64,000 nt of DNA from Chaenocephalus aceratus (GCA_023974075.1 CM043792.1:24185514-24249513); one strand, 5' to 3'; shown: positions 13,300 to 26,100, counted from the first letter of the stretch. Made by a program: numbers and translations. Notes: a model not told the origin generated them from the sequence alone.

Positions 13300-15700
13300 T
13301 GATCACCTTTTTTGCATTTATAAAAATTATGATTTACTACAATGTTCAATTCAGTTTGGAATTGCATATTTCTTTGTTTTTAATTTGAGAAAAACTTGTA
13401 CATCTCTTCAGTTTCTATCAGTGTAGTTATTTTACAAATGTAAATCAGGGGCCCGTGAAATTCAACTAGATGTTATAAATCAGAAATGTCTTTAAGTCTC
13501 TGTTTTCTCTTTCATTAAGACTAGATATTTTAATATTTGTATTAATAATATTTATTTTTTGCATTTGCAGTAACACCAAATCAAACATTTCCCAATTCTA
13601 ATTTACCGAAACTGTTTTAACTATTAAAAAATGAACGTTTAATTTGTGGATATCTTAGTCAGATACAAATCTTGTCTACAAATCTTTGTAATTGGTGGAT
13701 TTCTTCTTAACATATTTTAACAGATAATCTAAACCGATCATTTAGCTGTGTGCCTGATGAAGTGTTTTGTAGTGAACAGAGCTCATGAACAGTGCATACA
13801 AATCTAATTTTCATGAGGCCCTCCGCTTCACGAGAATACACTGGTCCCTCAAGAGACTGAGTTAAAGCTTAAATGAGCTTACACCCCCATTGCCCATCAC
13901 ATGCTGCATAATCTGTGTTTTATTTAGGAGAATGAGATTTAGAGCTGAAGTATCCTACAAGTTTAAGTTTGCCTTTTTCCTTCTGCATCCCATCTTTTCC
14001 CCTGTAATCAGATTCTTATGATAATAGGATAGCCCTACCATAAAATAGAATACAAATTTCCTTAGATGGCGCAAAGCTCTGAGCTGAGTGAATTGGACAA
14101 TACTTTTGATTGTGCATCACAGCGCAAGAAGACGGATGGCCAGATGTGGGGCCCCAAAGCCTGGGGATCCTCCCCTCAGCCCCTCCCAGAAGGGGAACAA
14201 TTAAATGACTTTTAAAGCAACTGCTTTCTTTGCCTATTCCACACTTCTCCCTGGCTGAGCAGGGCTCACAAATTGGTGTGTTGAACTTTTTACGAGGACT
14301 AAATAGCTGCCAATGAAAGTGTAAATGACGCTGTGGTGAATGGGGCCCTGACAATGACTCTGCAGTGACAAGGCCTCCGACAGACATAATGACCATTGTC
14401 ACGGCTGCTGTCATCTAGAAACCATCAGGGCTCATGAATCCAAGAAGCCAGAGGAGGCGTGATCTTTATCTCACTCCTGCCACATTTTCTCTGTGTATTA
14501 CTGCTTTATATCCATGTTATCTTTTATATTTATCTCTATTGCTCCTCTTTTAATGCATTTTATGTCTTTCAGTTTTAGGAAAAAACAGATTATAGACAAG
14601 TATAACATATATTTGAGGAATCTCAGCCACTAAACACAAACTTTTGGGACTGTTTTTAGGCATTTCATAGTTTTATTATAGACAAATTATTATTTAGACA
14701 CTGCTATTTCTGGACCAAAACGTTTTAGATTGGACACATGAGAGTGTGAGAGTGAAGTTTTAAGCATAAAAGACAAGGGTGGCAAAAACATCTTATTTTC
14801 ATAGGTGCCAGACAAAAATCAAGCTTTCCTTAAACCTTTCTTATTCTGCAAAAGCTCAGTTTGAAGTCTCCTCCCTCACTATTGTCCCAGGGGGCCAGCA
14901 TGTCAAATTTCCAAGCAAAATACAGCCTCTCTGCCGGCTTTTGAGGCAGCACAATTCTCATCTCTGGGAATTCCAGCTGGCTCTCATGGGGAAGGAGCCC
15001 AGGAGGGCCCGGGCCGGGAGCCGCTGCGTGGAGCGCCGGCAGGAGTCCACCCAGACTCGGGGGGTAATTGGTTTATCCCACCGCCTGGCCTGCTTTCCCA
15101 TGTGGGCCACTGCTGTGGGGAGGCCCAGGGGTACAATATGGAAACAGCATGATACCCTCCAGTGCCGAACAGGCATTCACGGCTCCGGCTGTGGAGAACA
15201 GGGACAGGGTCCGCAGGACACAAAGCTGAGCAGAGATGTCTCCTGGCTTTCAAAAGGTTGCCATTTGGTCTCCTTTAGACGGTAGGCGCCATTTGTGTTT
15301 GGAAATTTGAAGTAATTACATTTTAGCTCAAGGCGTTTTTTTGTAAATGTGCTTCTCAATACAAAAGTTAATTAGTTTAAGAGTTTATCTAAAGCTCTAT
15401 AATATTGTTTTGACTCATGCACCTGCTGGAAAACTAAATTTTCCTAATGTCCTTGTGTTCTTAAATAATACACAGAATCAAGGAACTACAAAAACAAAAC
15501 CAGAATGTGTTTTTTTCTAACTAGAGACTCAGTTTACTAATCATCTACAACTTGGTTTGATATTAAATTGACCTTTAAGCTAAGCATAATATTATATTCT
15601 GTACAAACTTTGTTTTTAAAAACAAAATCCAGCACTCATAGAGAATCAAGAGACAAGTTACACACTTCACATGGCTACAAAAAAAAGTACCTTAAATGAT
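13300..15700. other. spacer with conserved-looking noncoding blocks
   Basis: No gene is supported. Two stretches, about 14080-14430 and 14860-15300, stand out from the AT-rich surroundings in balanced base composition and lack of repeats. Open frames within them carry no recognised domain. They could be regulatory elements or unidentified exons; without alignment this is only an impression. Confidence 0.3.
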
Positions 15701-15715
15701 ATGAAAAAGTCAAAT

Positions 15716-15721
15716 TTTATT
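15716..15721 (-). terminator. aqp8 polyadenylation signal
   Basis: AATAAA on the minus strand, about 100 bp past the aqp8 stop codon. Confidence 0.6.
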
Positions 15722-15819
15722 GTAAAGCAAAGCATCTCAAGCATATCAGTGGCACATAAAAAAGGGCTATATTGTGACTTTAGATGATAAATCCACCTAA
15801 TGATTGACCAACTTAAGTC

Positions 15820-18049
15820 TCATTTCAGAATGAGTCGAATCTTCCTGTCGCCAAGTAGCAGTCTGCAAAAACAGGATACATAGTTTGTAATCTGTTCAGT
15901 CAGTATTGAATCTTTAATCAAAATACAAAAACCGGGATCATTGTATAAAGTGTATGTTGTGTTGCACCTACCGAACCAGTACTGCTGCAATCAGGCCTCC
16001 AGTGATGGGACCCACCCAGTACACCCAGTGATAAACCCAGTAGTTGTGCACTATGGCCGGACCAAAGGCTCTGGCTGGGTTCAGACATGTGCCAGAAACA
16101 TCTCCACTGAGAAAAGAAACAGGTATTGGATTTTTCAAATAAGTTCCCCAATATGAAAATAAAGTGTTTATGCTGCATTTGCATCACTACTGGAGCATAA
16201 ACATGAAACATGAAAATGCAAACAAGATGTGATATTTCAAAATGTCTCACTTTGGCAGACCTGTTGAAAATAATGAATGCATATTTACATGATATTAAGT
16301 CTTCTTATGCACAATTCTTTTCAATAAGTAATACTTTCGAGGTGGCAGTGGCTCAGTCTGTAGGGACTTGGACTTGGTCTTGGAACCGAAGGGTCGCCGG
16401 TTCACGTCCCGATCGGACCAAAACAAAATATGGAGTGAGCTGGTAGATGTAGAGGTGCCAGTTCACCTCCAAGGCCACTGATGAGGTGCCCTTGAGCAAG
16501 GCACCTAACCTTGAAACTGCTCCCTTGGCGCCAGGTACCTGGCAGCCTCTCTGCTCTGCCACCTCTCCTATCTGGTTGTGTGTGTGCATGTATATCCTCC
16601 CCTGTGTGTGTAATGTGTGTAAAGACAACAGAGTGGGGAAAGAAATGTCCCTGTAAGGGATTAATAAAGTATATCTTCTTCTACTACTCACCCAGCCAGA
16701 ATGTTGATGATAACAGTGCAGCCCACCATAAATGGCACCATAGGGCTTCTGGTGGTGGTGTTGACGGCCCCCAGCAGTACCACCATGGTGACGAGGCAGG
16801 TCATAGCAACCTCTCCAAACACAGCGGCTCCAATATCACTGTCCGTCTGCAGCAGAGCAAACGCAGCCCCGCTGGCTTTGAAAAAGTTTTCCCTGGAGGT
16901 CATCACCTTCAACACAATTAAGATCTTTATTTTGGACATATCAAACAGTCAAAGATGGATGTTTAAATGACATTAGGTTCACCTTTGCCATAGCAGCTCC
17001 AAGCACACCTCCAACCAACTGGGATACAAGGTAAGGAGCCACCATGTTCAACTCCATCCCTCCACAGAGATAAATGGCCAGGGTGAATGGTGGGTTGAAA
17101 TGGGATCCACTAGAGAGAACATATTCAGGATATTCAGGATCTTCAAGTTTTTGGTGGTACAAGTGATTTTGAAAATGCAATTAATTAGTTCATGGGTAAT
17201 CAGGGCTGATTCACTTAAATGGCTCTTTTCTTAATTTCTTTTTGCAATATTTTATAAAAACTAAAGAAAGAAAACAAAATCAACGTTTTACTGGTGATGA
17301 TGAAAATGCAATTATTTGGCAATACTTAGATTTAATGCAAGTATAATTCAAATGTAAACAACAGTAAATGTATCAAGAACAAATCAATGAAACTGGAAAC
17401 ATATTTTGAGAGTCAAATGTGCTTTTGTGAATGATATAAGGGCAGAGTGGGTTGTAGCCTGTGCTTGTTTCAGATGGTTCTTTTATATACAAATACCATT
17501 GTTCTTTTAACAAAACTGTTGTAATGTGATGAACAGAATCATGTGAAAAAAATATGAAGTTACAAGAGCACAAATGACTAATGTCACCTGGATAAAAAAG
17601 ACTTACTAAATTGGCACTCAAAGCCACCAGATGAAGTGTTGAAAAATCCTGTTTCTGTAGTTACATTTGCAATGCATCGATTGTTCATCCAACATAAAGG
17701 AGTTCATTCAATGCAATCTAAAGAAAACATTCATTATTCATGCACAATACATTTGCTTAATGTATCTGAAACACCCGATGACCCTCACCTGATTTCAGCC
17801 ATGCATGCCACCATGACGGCTACAGCCAGCCCGTGCACCAGAGCCTGGCTGAAGCCTCCCTGCAGACTCCACATTCTCTATCACCGACACACACCCGATG
17901 AACACAAAGAAAGTAGTTCCCACCAACTCGGCCAGGCAGGGTTGAAATAACCTCTCAAATTTATTTGGAGGTCTCGCTGGAGGAGGCTTAGTCTCTAAGG
18001 ACATAAGAGACGTCCCGACTTCACCCATCTCCATCTTCTCTATAGCCAT
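15820..18049 (-). CDS. aqp8: aquaporin-8, five exons, with one-base frameshift
   Basis: Minus-strand coding exons, in order: 18049-17789, 17109-16983, 16906-16692, 16106-15972 and 15862-15820. The product would be 259 residues (human AQP8 261), a six-helix channel for water and small neutral solutes. The first exon holds [17 protein letters not shown] and the SVIEN motif. The second-half loop reads [14 protein letters not shown], with the Cys found in AQP8, and the end is RKIRLILK. The first loop reads SHFNPPFT, so NPP replaces NPA. Exon 1 is 261 bp, but its junction needs 260 (two bases over, completed by T of exon 2). One extra base in the CC at 17844-17845 changes the frame; skipping it restores the expected LQPALVHG text. 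This is either an assembly error or a disabled allele. A SINE fills most of the intron at 16107-16691. The start Met at 18049 is the best of several; further 5' exons are possible. Confidence 0.88.
16340..16680 (+). repeat. tRNA-derived SINE in aqp8 intron
   Basis: The head carries an A-box-like GTGGCTCAGTCTGTAGGG and a B-box-like GGTTCACGTCCC, as in a tRNA-derived RNA polymerase III promoter. The body includes GAGCAAGGCACCTAACC, and the tail ends in TAATAAAGTATATCTTCTTC. It lies opposite to aqp8 and stops about 10 bp from the exon edge at 16692. Confidence 0.8.
17844..17845 (-). other. frameshift site in aqp8 exon 1
   Basis: The minus strand reads CCAGGCTCTGG where the aquaporin frame requires CCAGCTCTGG. 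Everything upstream is in one frame and everything downstream in the frame displaced by one base. Uncorrected, the protein leaves the aquaporin fold after the first membrane helix. Confidence 0.85.
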
Positions 18050-19819
18050 GAGTCTCAGGGAGGTCTGCCTGTACGAGTTGAGGATGTTACACTGAGCGTA
18101 CTGACCTGAGGTGAGATTACTAATATGTCTTTGCCTGCTAATCACATGGACTTTGGTGCGTGAGGTTAATGTCTAGTTAGAATAGCTCCACTGACCAGAC
18201 CCTTTTTTCCGTATTAATCCAGCATAGTCTGGTCATCTCACGCCCTCCCATAACTAGTGCACATGCAAAAAAAACATGTTTTCAGATGCTACTTTTTTAT
18301 GGCAGGGTCAAAGCCGAACACATTAGTGTCCATGGCAAACCATGCAGAAAACATCTTGTTATAGATTAAGCACAATTTACTGGATTCTTTTTTCAGATAC
18401 ATTAGGGCTTTAGACAAAAACAGATACAACTGCAAGCCAGATAACTTGATAAATGTTTACCCAAGAGTAAAGTCTGTGACTCATTATTTATATTTGAATA
18501 AAGATTTCTTAAAGTCACTTCTTAAGTTAAACTGTATAATGTCAGGCTCCAAAAGATTACACTTACTAATGAATCATTTCCCATAAAGAGATCACAGATG
18601 AAATTAAAGAATGGAGAAGATGGTGCAGAGTTTGCACACAGACTGCTAACACAGCACACATGGCCTAACAGATCAATGGCAGAAAACACAACAGTCATTT
18701 TCAATTATTCTCTGTTTTTATACAACATATTGTTTTAATGTAAAGGATGTAGGCCTATACAAATATTTGAAGGTTTGCTTATGGAAATATGTCTGCACAT
18801 GGGTTGAGATCCACCACTCCTCAAGATCCTTTGGGTGTATATACCATAAACCTACAGAATCTTGTGAATAGAAACCTTTGTTTATCTCAGAAAAGTTTCC
18901 TGCGCATCAACAGATAAAGTAAACAAGGCTCTTAAGATGCAAATGATTGTCCTACACCTGACCCGCAAAGCCCTCACAATCTCACACAGCCAAGATAAAG
19001 CACTTGAGCCAACTTCCCTCTGGACGCAGGTATAGACGTCCCATGTCCTGTTAGAGCAAACATTGTTTCCCAACAGCCATACATGCTTTGAATAAGTAAA
19101 CTCCTCTTAATGTAAAATAAATCCATTCTGAGTGTGCTTGTCTATGTTTTAGGCCTTTTTGTATGTATTGCTATGTGTCCTTCTTGAGGACCAAAAAAGT
19201 AAATGTTATCTATGAACAAATGTCACACACTGCTTAAAAAGACGTGCATGTTTTGGTCGATGCACCATCAATAGAAGATCAGCATCTCCTGTGCAAAAAT
19301 CATTTGAAAGAGCCTCTTAATGAGAAGCACATTAAAATTGAATTTCAACCTTTTTTGGAGCGGCACATCTCATTCTATCATTTGAAAAGCATGGATACAA
19401 GAGTGCAAATCCCTTTACAATCATTAACTGCTATCAGTGGCAAGACTTTCAAAGCAGCCCTACTAAGTAAAATGTGAAAGAAAATGTAATAGCTAAACAA
19501 GGATTAGATACCAACTAAAACAGGAACAAATCAAGCCTCACATTACTTGACAGATGCCAATAGTTGTTCTTTAACATCAACAACCAGGGTTAAAGTTCCT
19601 TGACCAAGTTTCAAAACGTTCCTCTTTTCTCACATTTACCTCCATTTATTGGGATCATATAGGCTATCACTATTAGTCTCATGACAAACAGTTCATAGGT
19701 CCCACGGCATTATGTTGCGCAGACAGGAACGCCTTTACAATGTTGGCCCTTGTTATATACCCTCTTTATGGCAGATAAGACAAAGGTTTGCCCTATGTAA
19801 GATGTTTTGCCTTGCATGG
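18050..19819. other. spacer between aqp8 and LINE
   Basis: No gene is supported. This is the 5' side of aqp8 on the minus strand and should include its promoter. Several splice-acceptor-like CAG sites lie within 100 bp upstream of the chosen aqp8 ATG, so a 5' noncoding exon may exist further right. Otherwise I see unique AT-rich sequence. Confidence 0.4.
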
Positions 19820-22146
19820 CCTCAGATCTACTTCATATAGTAAACAAATCTCTTCACTCAGGTATTTTTCCACAGGCCCTGAAAACTGCAGTCATTAAAC
19901 CGCTCTTAAAAAAAGAATAATCTAGATGCTTCAGTAATGAACAATTACAGGCCCATATCAAACCTCCCATTTCTAGGTAAGATCATTGAAAAAGTGGTTT
20001 TTCAACAGTTGAGTAATTTCTTGCATTTAAATAACTGTTTCGATGTGTTCCAGTCAGGCTTTCGTCCAAACCACAGCACTGAGACTGCTCTTGTAAAGGT
20101 CTTTAATGACATCCACTTAAACACAGACAGTGGCAGAACTTCAGTGTTAGTATTATTAGATCTCAGTGCTGCGTTTGACACTGTTGACCACACCGACCGA
20201 CTGGAAAAATGGGTGGGACTTTCGGAAACAGTTCTAAATTGGTTTGAATCCTACCTAAAGGACAGAAACAACTTTGTTTCTATAGGTACATACACATCTG
20301 AGTTGACAAATATGACATGTGGGGTTCCTCAAGGCTCCATCTTGGGGCCTCTTCTCTTTAACATCTACATGCTACCACTGGCTCAGATAATGAAAAACAA
20401 CAAAATAAGTTACCATAGCTATGCAGATGACACACAAATTTACGTAACAATTTCACCAGGAGACTATGCTCCAATTCAAGTGCATTGAACAAATCAATGA
20501 TTGGATGTGTCAGAACTTTCTCCAATTAAACAAAGATAAAACTGAGGTAATGGTTTTTGGAGCAAAGTCAAAACATATAAAAGTTAGCGCTGAGCTTCAG
20601 TGTGCAATGTTCAAACCAACAGATAAATCCAGAAATCTAGGTGTAGTCATGGACTCTGACCTGAGTTTCAACAGTCACATTAAAACAGTTACTAAATCAG
20701 CCTACTATCACCTAAAGAATATATCTAGGATTAAAAGACTAATGTCACAGCAGGATTTGGAAAAACTTGTCCATGCTTTTATCTTCAGTAGACTCGACTA
20801 CTGCAATGGTGTCTTCACAGGTCTCACTAAAAAATCTATTAGGAAGCTGCAGCTGATTCAGAACGCTGCTGCTCGAGTCCTCACTAACACTAAGAAAGTG
20901 GATCACATCACTCCAGATCTGAAGTCTTTACACTGGCTTCCTGTGTGTCAAAGAATAGATTTCAAAATACTGCTGCTGGTTTATAAAGCACTGAATGGTT
21001 TCGGCCCAAATTACATTTCTGACCTACTGCTAAATTATGAACCATCCAGATCTCTCAGGTCTTCAGGGACTGGTCAGCTTTCTGTCCCCAGAGTCAGAAC
21101 TAAACATGGTAAAGCAGCGTTCAGTTATTATGCTCCAAATATCTGGAACAAACTCCCAGAAACCTGCAGGTCCGCTGCAACTCTTTTAAATCCAGGCTGA
21201 AGACTTTTCTTTTTATCGCTGCTTTTAATTGAACTATTCATATCTTAGACTGCACTGTAACTTTTATCCATGTATTTTTTCTTTTAATGTTTTAAATTTA
21301 AACTTAATTAATTTCTCCATGACATTTATGAGAGGGACTGCTCGAAAGCCAGGGTTTACGATCAGTTTTTAGGTGAGTTGTACTGAGGAACAAGTATCAC
21401 AGCACCGACGGGTGAAAAATAGTGTTTTGGTAACACGGGGTGTTCAGGTAACACTTAAAGACATTGTTATGGAACGCAAAGCAGAGTAGGGGGCTAGTAC
21501 ACCCTCCCGAGGGTCCAATTGTGGATGTCATGCGAGCAAAACATGGTGAAAACCGTCTGAAACTCCATGACATTTATGAGAAGGACTGCTCGAAAGTAGG
21601 ATATTTGGGATATCCATCGTAGCCAGGGTTTACGATCAGTTTTTGGGTGATTTGTACTGAGGAACAAGTATCACATCACCGACGGGTGAAAAATAGTGTT
21701 TTGGTAACATGGGGTGTTCAGGTAATACTTAAAGACTTTGTTATGGAACGCAAAGCAGAGTAGGGGGCTAGTACACCCTCCTGAGGGTCCGATTGTGGAT
21801 GTCATGCGAGCATAACATGGTGAAAACAATCAGTCTAAATTAACAATCGGGACGGAAATGTTCGGATTTCCAAAGGGAGGTTCTGTGAATAAATAAAAAA
21901 TCAAGAACCGAAATAATTGCACTGTAACTTTTATCTTTTAATGTTTATTTTATTAGCTTTTCTTTTTAATGACTGATTTTAAATACCATTTTCTTAATGT
22001 CTTTCATTTTTTGTTTTTCTTTTAATGTTTCTTTTATTATCTTTTACTGTTTTTAAATGCCTTTATCTGAATGTCTTTCATTTTTGTAAAGCACCTTGAA
22101 TTGCCTGGTGCTGAAAGGTGCTATATAAATAAACTTGCCTTGCCTT
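19820..22146 (+). mobile_element. L2-type non-LTR retrotransposon, 5'-truncated and dead
   Basis: The reverse transcriptase is recognisable from NNYRPISNLPFLGKIIEKV, the palm motif DLSAAFDTVDH, the GVPQGSILGPLLFNIYM segment and the YADDTQIY catalytic box (19937-20488). It continues in another frame (20466-21200) with the LQLIQNAAARVL and LHWLPVCQRIDFK segments typical of fish L2/Maui-like elements. A poly-A run near 19910 and the junction near 20470 are frameshifted, and the endonuclease half is missing, so the copy is inactive. The 3' end, with a TATAAATAAACTTGCCTTGCC tail, is at about 22146. A foreign insert occupies 21315-21905. Confidence 0.88.
21315..21905. repeat. duplicated ~250-bp unit inserted in L2 tail
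   Basis: Two near-identical copies start at 21315 and 21563 with CTCCATGACATTTATGAG. They share the segment from GCCAGGGTTTACGATCAG to CATGGTGAAAAC and differ by scattered substitutions. The second copy also holds about 25 extra bases (GGATATTTGGGATATCC region, about 21599). A unique end of about 75 bp follows. On each side of the insert the L2 3' sequence TGCACTGTAACTTTTATC is present (about 21250 and 21918). I do not recognise the unit. Confidence 0.75.
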
Positions 22147-22149
22147 ATG

Positions 22150-23192
22150 TCTTAATAACAAGCATTTGAGCTATTATTGGCTAGAATATCATAAACTCAA
22201 CCAAACTCAACTCAAAGGTATTCACTATTCCTTCTAATGCAGGGAAACTGACTTGAGAAAAATCCAATCGCTATTGAATTTGGGTTGGTGCAAAAATAGG
22301 AGGTGGATATTATAAAACCAATATTATCTGTATGTTTAGATACTAATAGGGATATATATTGAACGTGTTTCATTCCGATAATAATAACCATTAGAGTTGA
22401 ATTATTCTCAAATGATATTATATGAATTCTATTTCCAGATAGAGCCTGTCATTACAGAGCAAGAGCCAAAGGGGGCAGCAGAGTGCGTATCATGTGTCTA
22501 TAAGCAAAGCCTATGAGAGAAACACATTAAACTGCTTACCTTGACGAAGACTGACCGTGGATCAGTGCTATACATGCCATTAAAAGCCTTTGGTCCATTT
22601 TTGCAACTTATCTTTGTTGGTAAAGTTTAGTCTGTGTAATTCAAGTTTCTCCAATTTCACCCAATAAATTCAGCAGTTTATTTTAAATATCCAGCAGACC
22701 GTAACACTAAGATACGATTTCTACAGAAAACCACTTTCTATAGCCAACTAAAACGAAAATGACTTTGCCACGACCATGAGAGACCAATAGCTGAGTCAAG
22801 GCTTTTTTTTCCCTTTTCTTGTAAAGGTATCACATGTCACCATGGGGCTGTGCAGCTTACAGTAGGGAAGTAAAGGCACTTCCTCCTTCGTTCCTATCGC
22901 ACTGGTTGCAGACAAACCAGTCAGTTTAAAAGGAAGAAGCCGGATAATCGTGGCAATGTGGATCTAGAAAGCTTTGAAGTGACTGTTTCAACTGACTTTT
23001 CGGCGTTTCTTTCTAGGGCCAATGACACCGAGTTTAATCAGGAAAAGGCATCCAGCTGTGGTGCGTTAAAGTGATCCGAGCGCAGCCCTTTCTGCCACAA
23101 TGGCTGCGACGTAGCGCAACTTTTGGATCAGCGCTAGATGATCGACAGCAGTGACTTTTACACACGAGCAGGAGACACAGAGGAGGAGAAAC
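22150..23192. other. promoter and 5' UTR region of arhgap17
   Basis: No coding exon is supported on the plus strand. The last 300 bp are GC-richer and lead into the arhgap17 ATG, so promoter and 5' UTR are likely here. On the minus strand a donor-like AAG|GTAAGC occurs near 22541; it could be a 5' exon of aqp8, but nothing else supports that. Confidence 0.4.
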
Positions 23193-26100
23193 ATGAAGAA
23201 ACAGTTTAATCGCATGAGGCAACTCGCCAACCAGACTGTGGGAAGGTGAGAAATTGTTTCAACAACAAGGGTTGTTTGCAACTTGATGTCATACATGTTT
23301 ATTCTGGCAGGCAAACTCTGTTACTTCTTAAGGTTGTTCAACATTCAGTGTTGTTCTTCATACGTCTCCCTTGGTGTCGGAAGGGCTGGACTACGTTTTT
23401 GCGTAATAAATACCTGGGTAGGCCTAGGTTGTTTTAGGAGAATACAGCATTCGTTTGCAGGTGAATAATGTCAAAGATAAACTAAACCTGCCCCCCCACA
23501 GGTCACATGAACTTTGATGTATTTAACAATACCATGAACAATACAAGACTCTTCAAATGTGGATTGTTATCCAGATGTTGTTCAATAAAGTAGCATATTA
23601 AAGGCTTTATATTCTCATTCTATCCATGTGGAGACTAGTGTGTCTAGTTAAAAAGTCAGTCACAATTTAACCCTAAAAAAGTAGAAGAAATGCCCATCAT
23701 ACATTCTTCAAGTCAAAGATGACCTCTTTAAATGCCTTTGACCAGAACATTAAAACACAAAATCATCCATTTTAAAATAACATAATTTCATATTATGTGT
23801 TAATACTATAATAAAATACAGCTAAGAAAATAAAATGCTTTCAGTTAAGATGGTATGGTATTTTTGGCAATTTTGTGCTCGCTAGAATAATTCAAACCAA
23901 TAATTGATTATCTAAACAGTTCCCTTTTCATTTTTCTTCAGTTGATCAATTGTTTGAGTCCTATTAAGATATATTAATGTCACTATTTAAAATGTATTCC
24001 TATCTATCTGTGTCAGAATACAGACGGACAGACTGTGGACCCTTGTCATCTTTTGACTTCAGTAGATGATGTCATATTACCATTTTCAGTTACTGTTATT
24101 TCTGTAGGCAAGGGTGTTCACACAAACACATACTTCCTGAAGTGTGGTGACACTGGTTGTTAATTGACATACACACCCACACACATATCTATACCATCTC
24201 CTCCTCTCCCCCTTTATCTTCGTCCCCACAGGGGTTTCCCGCCCTGTTCTCTATCAGCAGCCACCACTGAGAACACAGTCTCTTGTTATTACTGCATTAA
24301 TGGTAACTACAGATGATGCCTTCAAAATGACCTTCTAACCAATAGCCCTGTAGCCATTGGCCTAGGATTTCTCATGCATTCCTCCATATGTTGTGTAAGA
24401 GCCATAAACTCAAGTCAGCAGAATAACAGACTGGTTACTGAGAGGCAGAAACACACACACCCACTGAGTGCCATTTGAAGCTCTGCATGACTCAAGTAAG
24501 TTATAGTGTTATACGAATAAATGGTTGAGATTAGCAGCGTTGTTAAAGGCGGGTTGAGTCAAACTATGAGGTCAGTGATCAGTGCAAGTAACTGCTAGGT
24601 CAAATCAGTGTGTCAAATGTCTAAACATGTGTTTTTCTTAGTTCAAATGGACGAAAAAATGCCAATCACAACTTACCAGATCCTAGAATGACATTTTCAA
24701 ACATCTTATTTTGTCTGACAAAATTGTCCCAAACCCAAATATAATCAGTTAATTAGATTTAGGACTTAAGACTTGTTAAGACTTATGAGACACTTTTTAT
24801 TTGTGATTAGGGCTCTGGGATAGAAACATCAAACACTCAAACATTTACTTAAAGACCAATAGATTTATCCGTTATGAAAATTATTGCCAATATATTTTTT
24901 GTTGATCGCCTACTCAATTAATAGACACGTTGTTGTTGCTGTACATGACTAAAATAAAGGAAATTATAAATCATTATGAATGTTCATAAATCCATCGGGC
25001 TTCAGTGGTGTCTATTCTCAACAACAACCCTTCCCTTAATACACAGTTTTCTATCTGTTAGGGCAAACCGATACAGAATACCATCCAACACATACAAGCA
25101 ATAACAGACTTTTAGATTGATTGCCACAAAAGCACTAGGATTATTCCACTTTTAATGAAAAAAAACAGTGAATTTGTGGACCCCATGACAATATGTGATA
25201 ACATGGTTGTGTGTTTTGCACAGGAAGGGCCTGGCACTGAGTGTTTTTGTGGAGTAAGCATTTCCACGCTTGTTGATGGGGACACAGCAGAGGGCTGGGG
25301 ACGTCACACCGCCACAGAGGGGTGTTTTTATAAAAGAGGAAGCAGGTTGATTTACATGTCGTTGTTGCACTGTGGTTCAAGCTTGCAGGGTAGCAGGGTT
25401 TGTGAATTCCTGCATACCTCTGGAGACTTTGGCGAGATAAGCTCACACAGAACACTTTCAACAAAACTCATAATACTTGAACACAGACACGTTTTTACAA
25501 TTTTTGTATTCTTTCTGTTTGATTAGATTTCTCATCAGTAATTTAAAGTTATATAAAGTTAATGATCACACAGTTACCATTTCTATTCTTTATGCCTTTT
25601 TGTGTTTTTTGCTCCAAGTTTTCTTTTAAGGTCTGGGCATTGTGGGAGTCTATTCTTAGAACAATAGCTGCCAGCTAGAGCTAAACTGCACTCCAGTCAA
25701 ATCAATGGTGATTCAATATGGATAGGAATCTAAAGATTGCTGTAGAAATCCAGTAAAGCATGTGTAATGTGATTGTGTGGATAAGTGTAGGTTCTCTGCT
25801 GCAGGTCCTATATCATTCAATCACATATAGCATACATATGAACTGTTGACGTAACAATATGTGAATTTGTAACGTTTCTGATCAAATAAAACTGTATGGA
25901 GGATTAGGAATCTTACCAGGCATTTGATGCAAACACTACTATTTCCTATCAATAAATCAATAGATGTTCTTTTTAATAATTTGATCCAGATTATGTCAGC
26001 AAAAGGAGAAAATACCCATCAAAATATCTTGGAACCAAATGTGACGTCTTTAAATGTCTTGCATTGTATAAACAGTCAAAAACCCAAATAATTTCTATTT

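Noticed and set aside
16340..16440. A tRNA gene
   Set aside because: The A- and B-box-like motifs are followed by a SINE body and tail, and no cloverleaf with acceptor stem can be drawn.
19937..21200. Reverse transcriptase frames as a host gene
   Set aside because: They are a frameshifted, truncated L2-type element with its own 3' tail.
25141..25526. Overlapping open frames in arhgap17 intron 1
   Set aside because: Chance frames of about 100 codons on both strands, with no domain, splice context or repeat identity.
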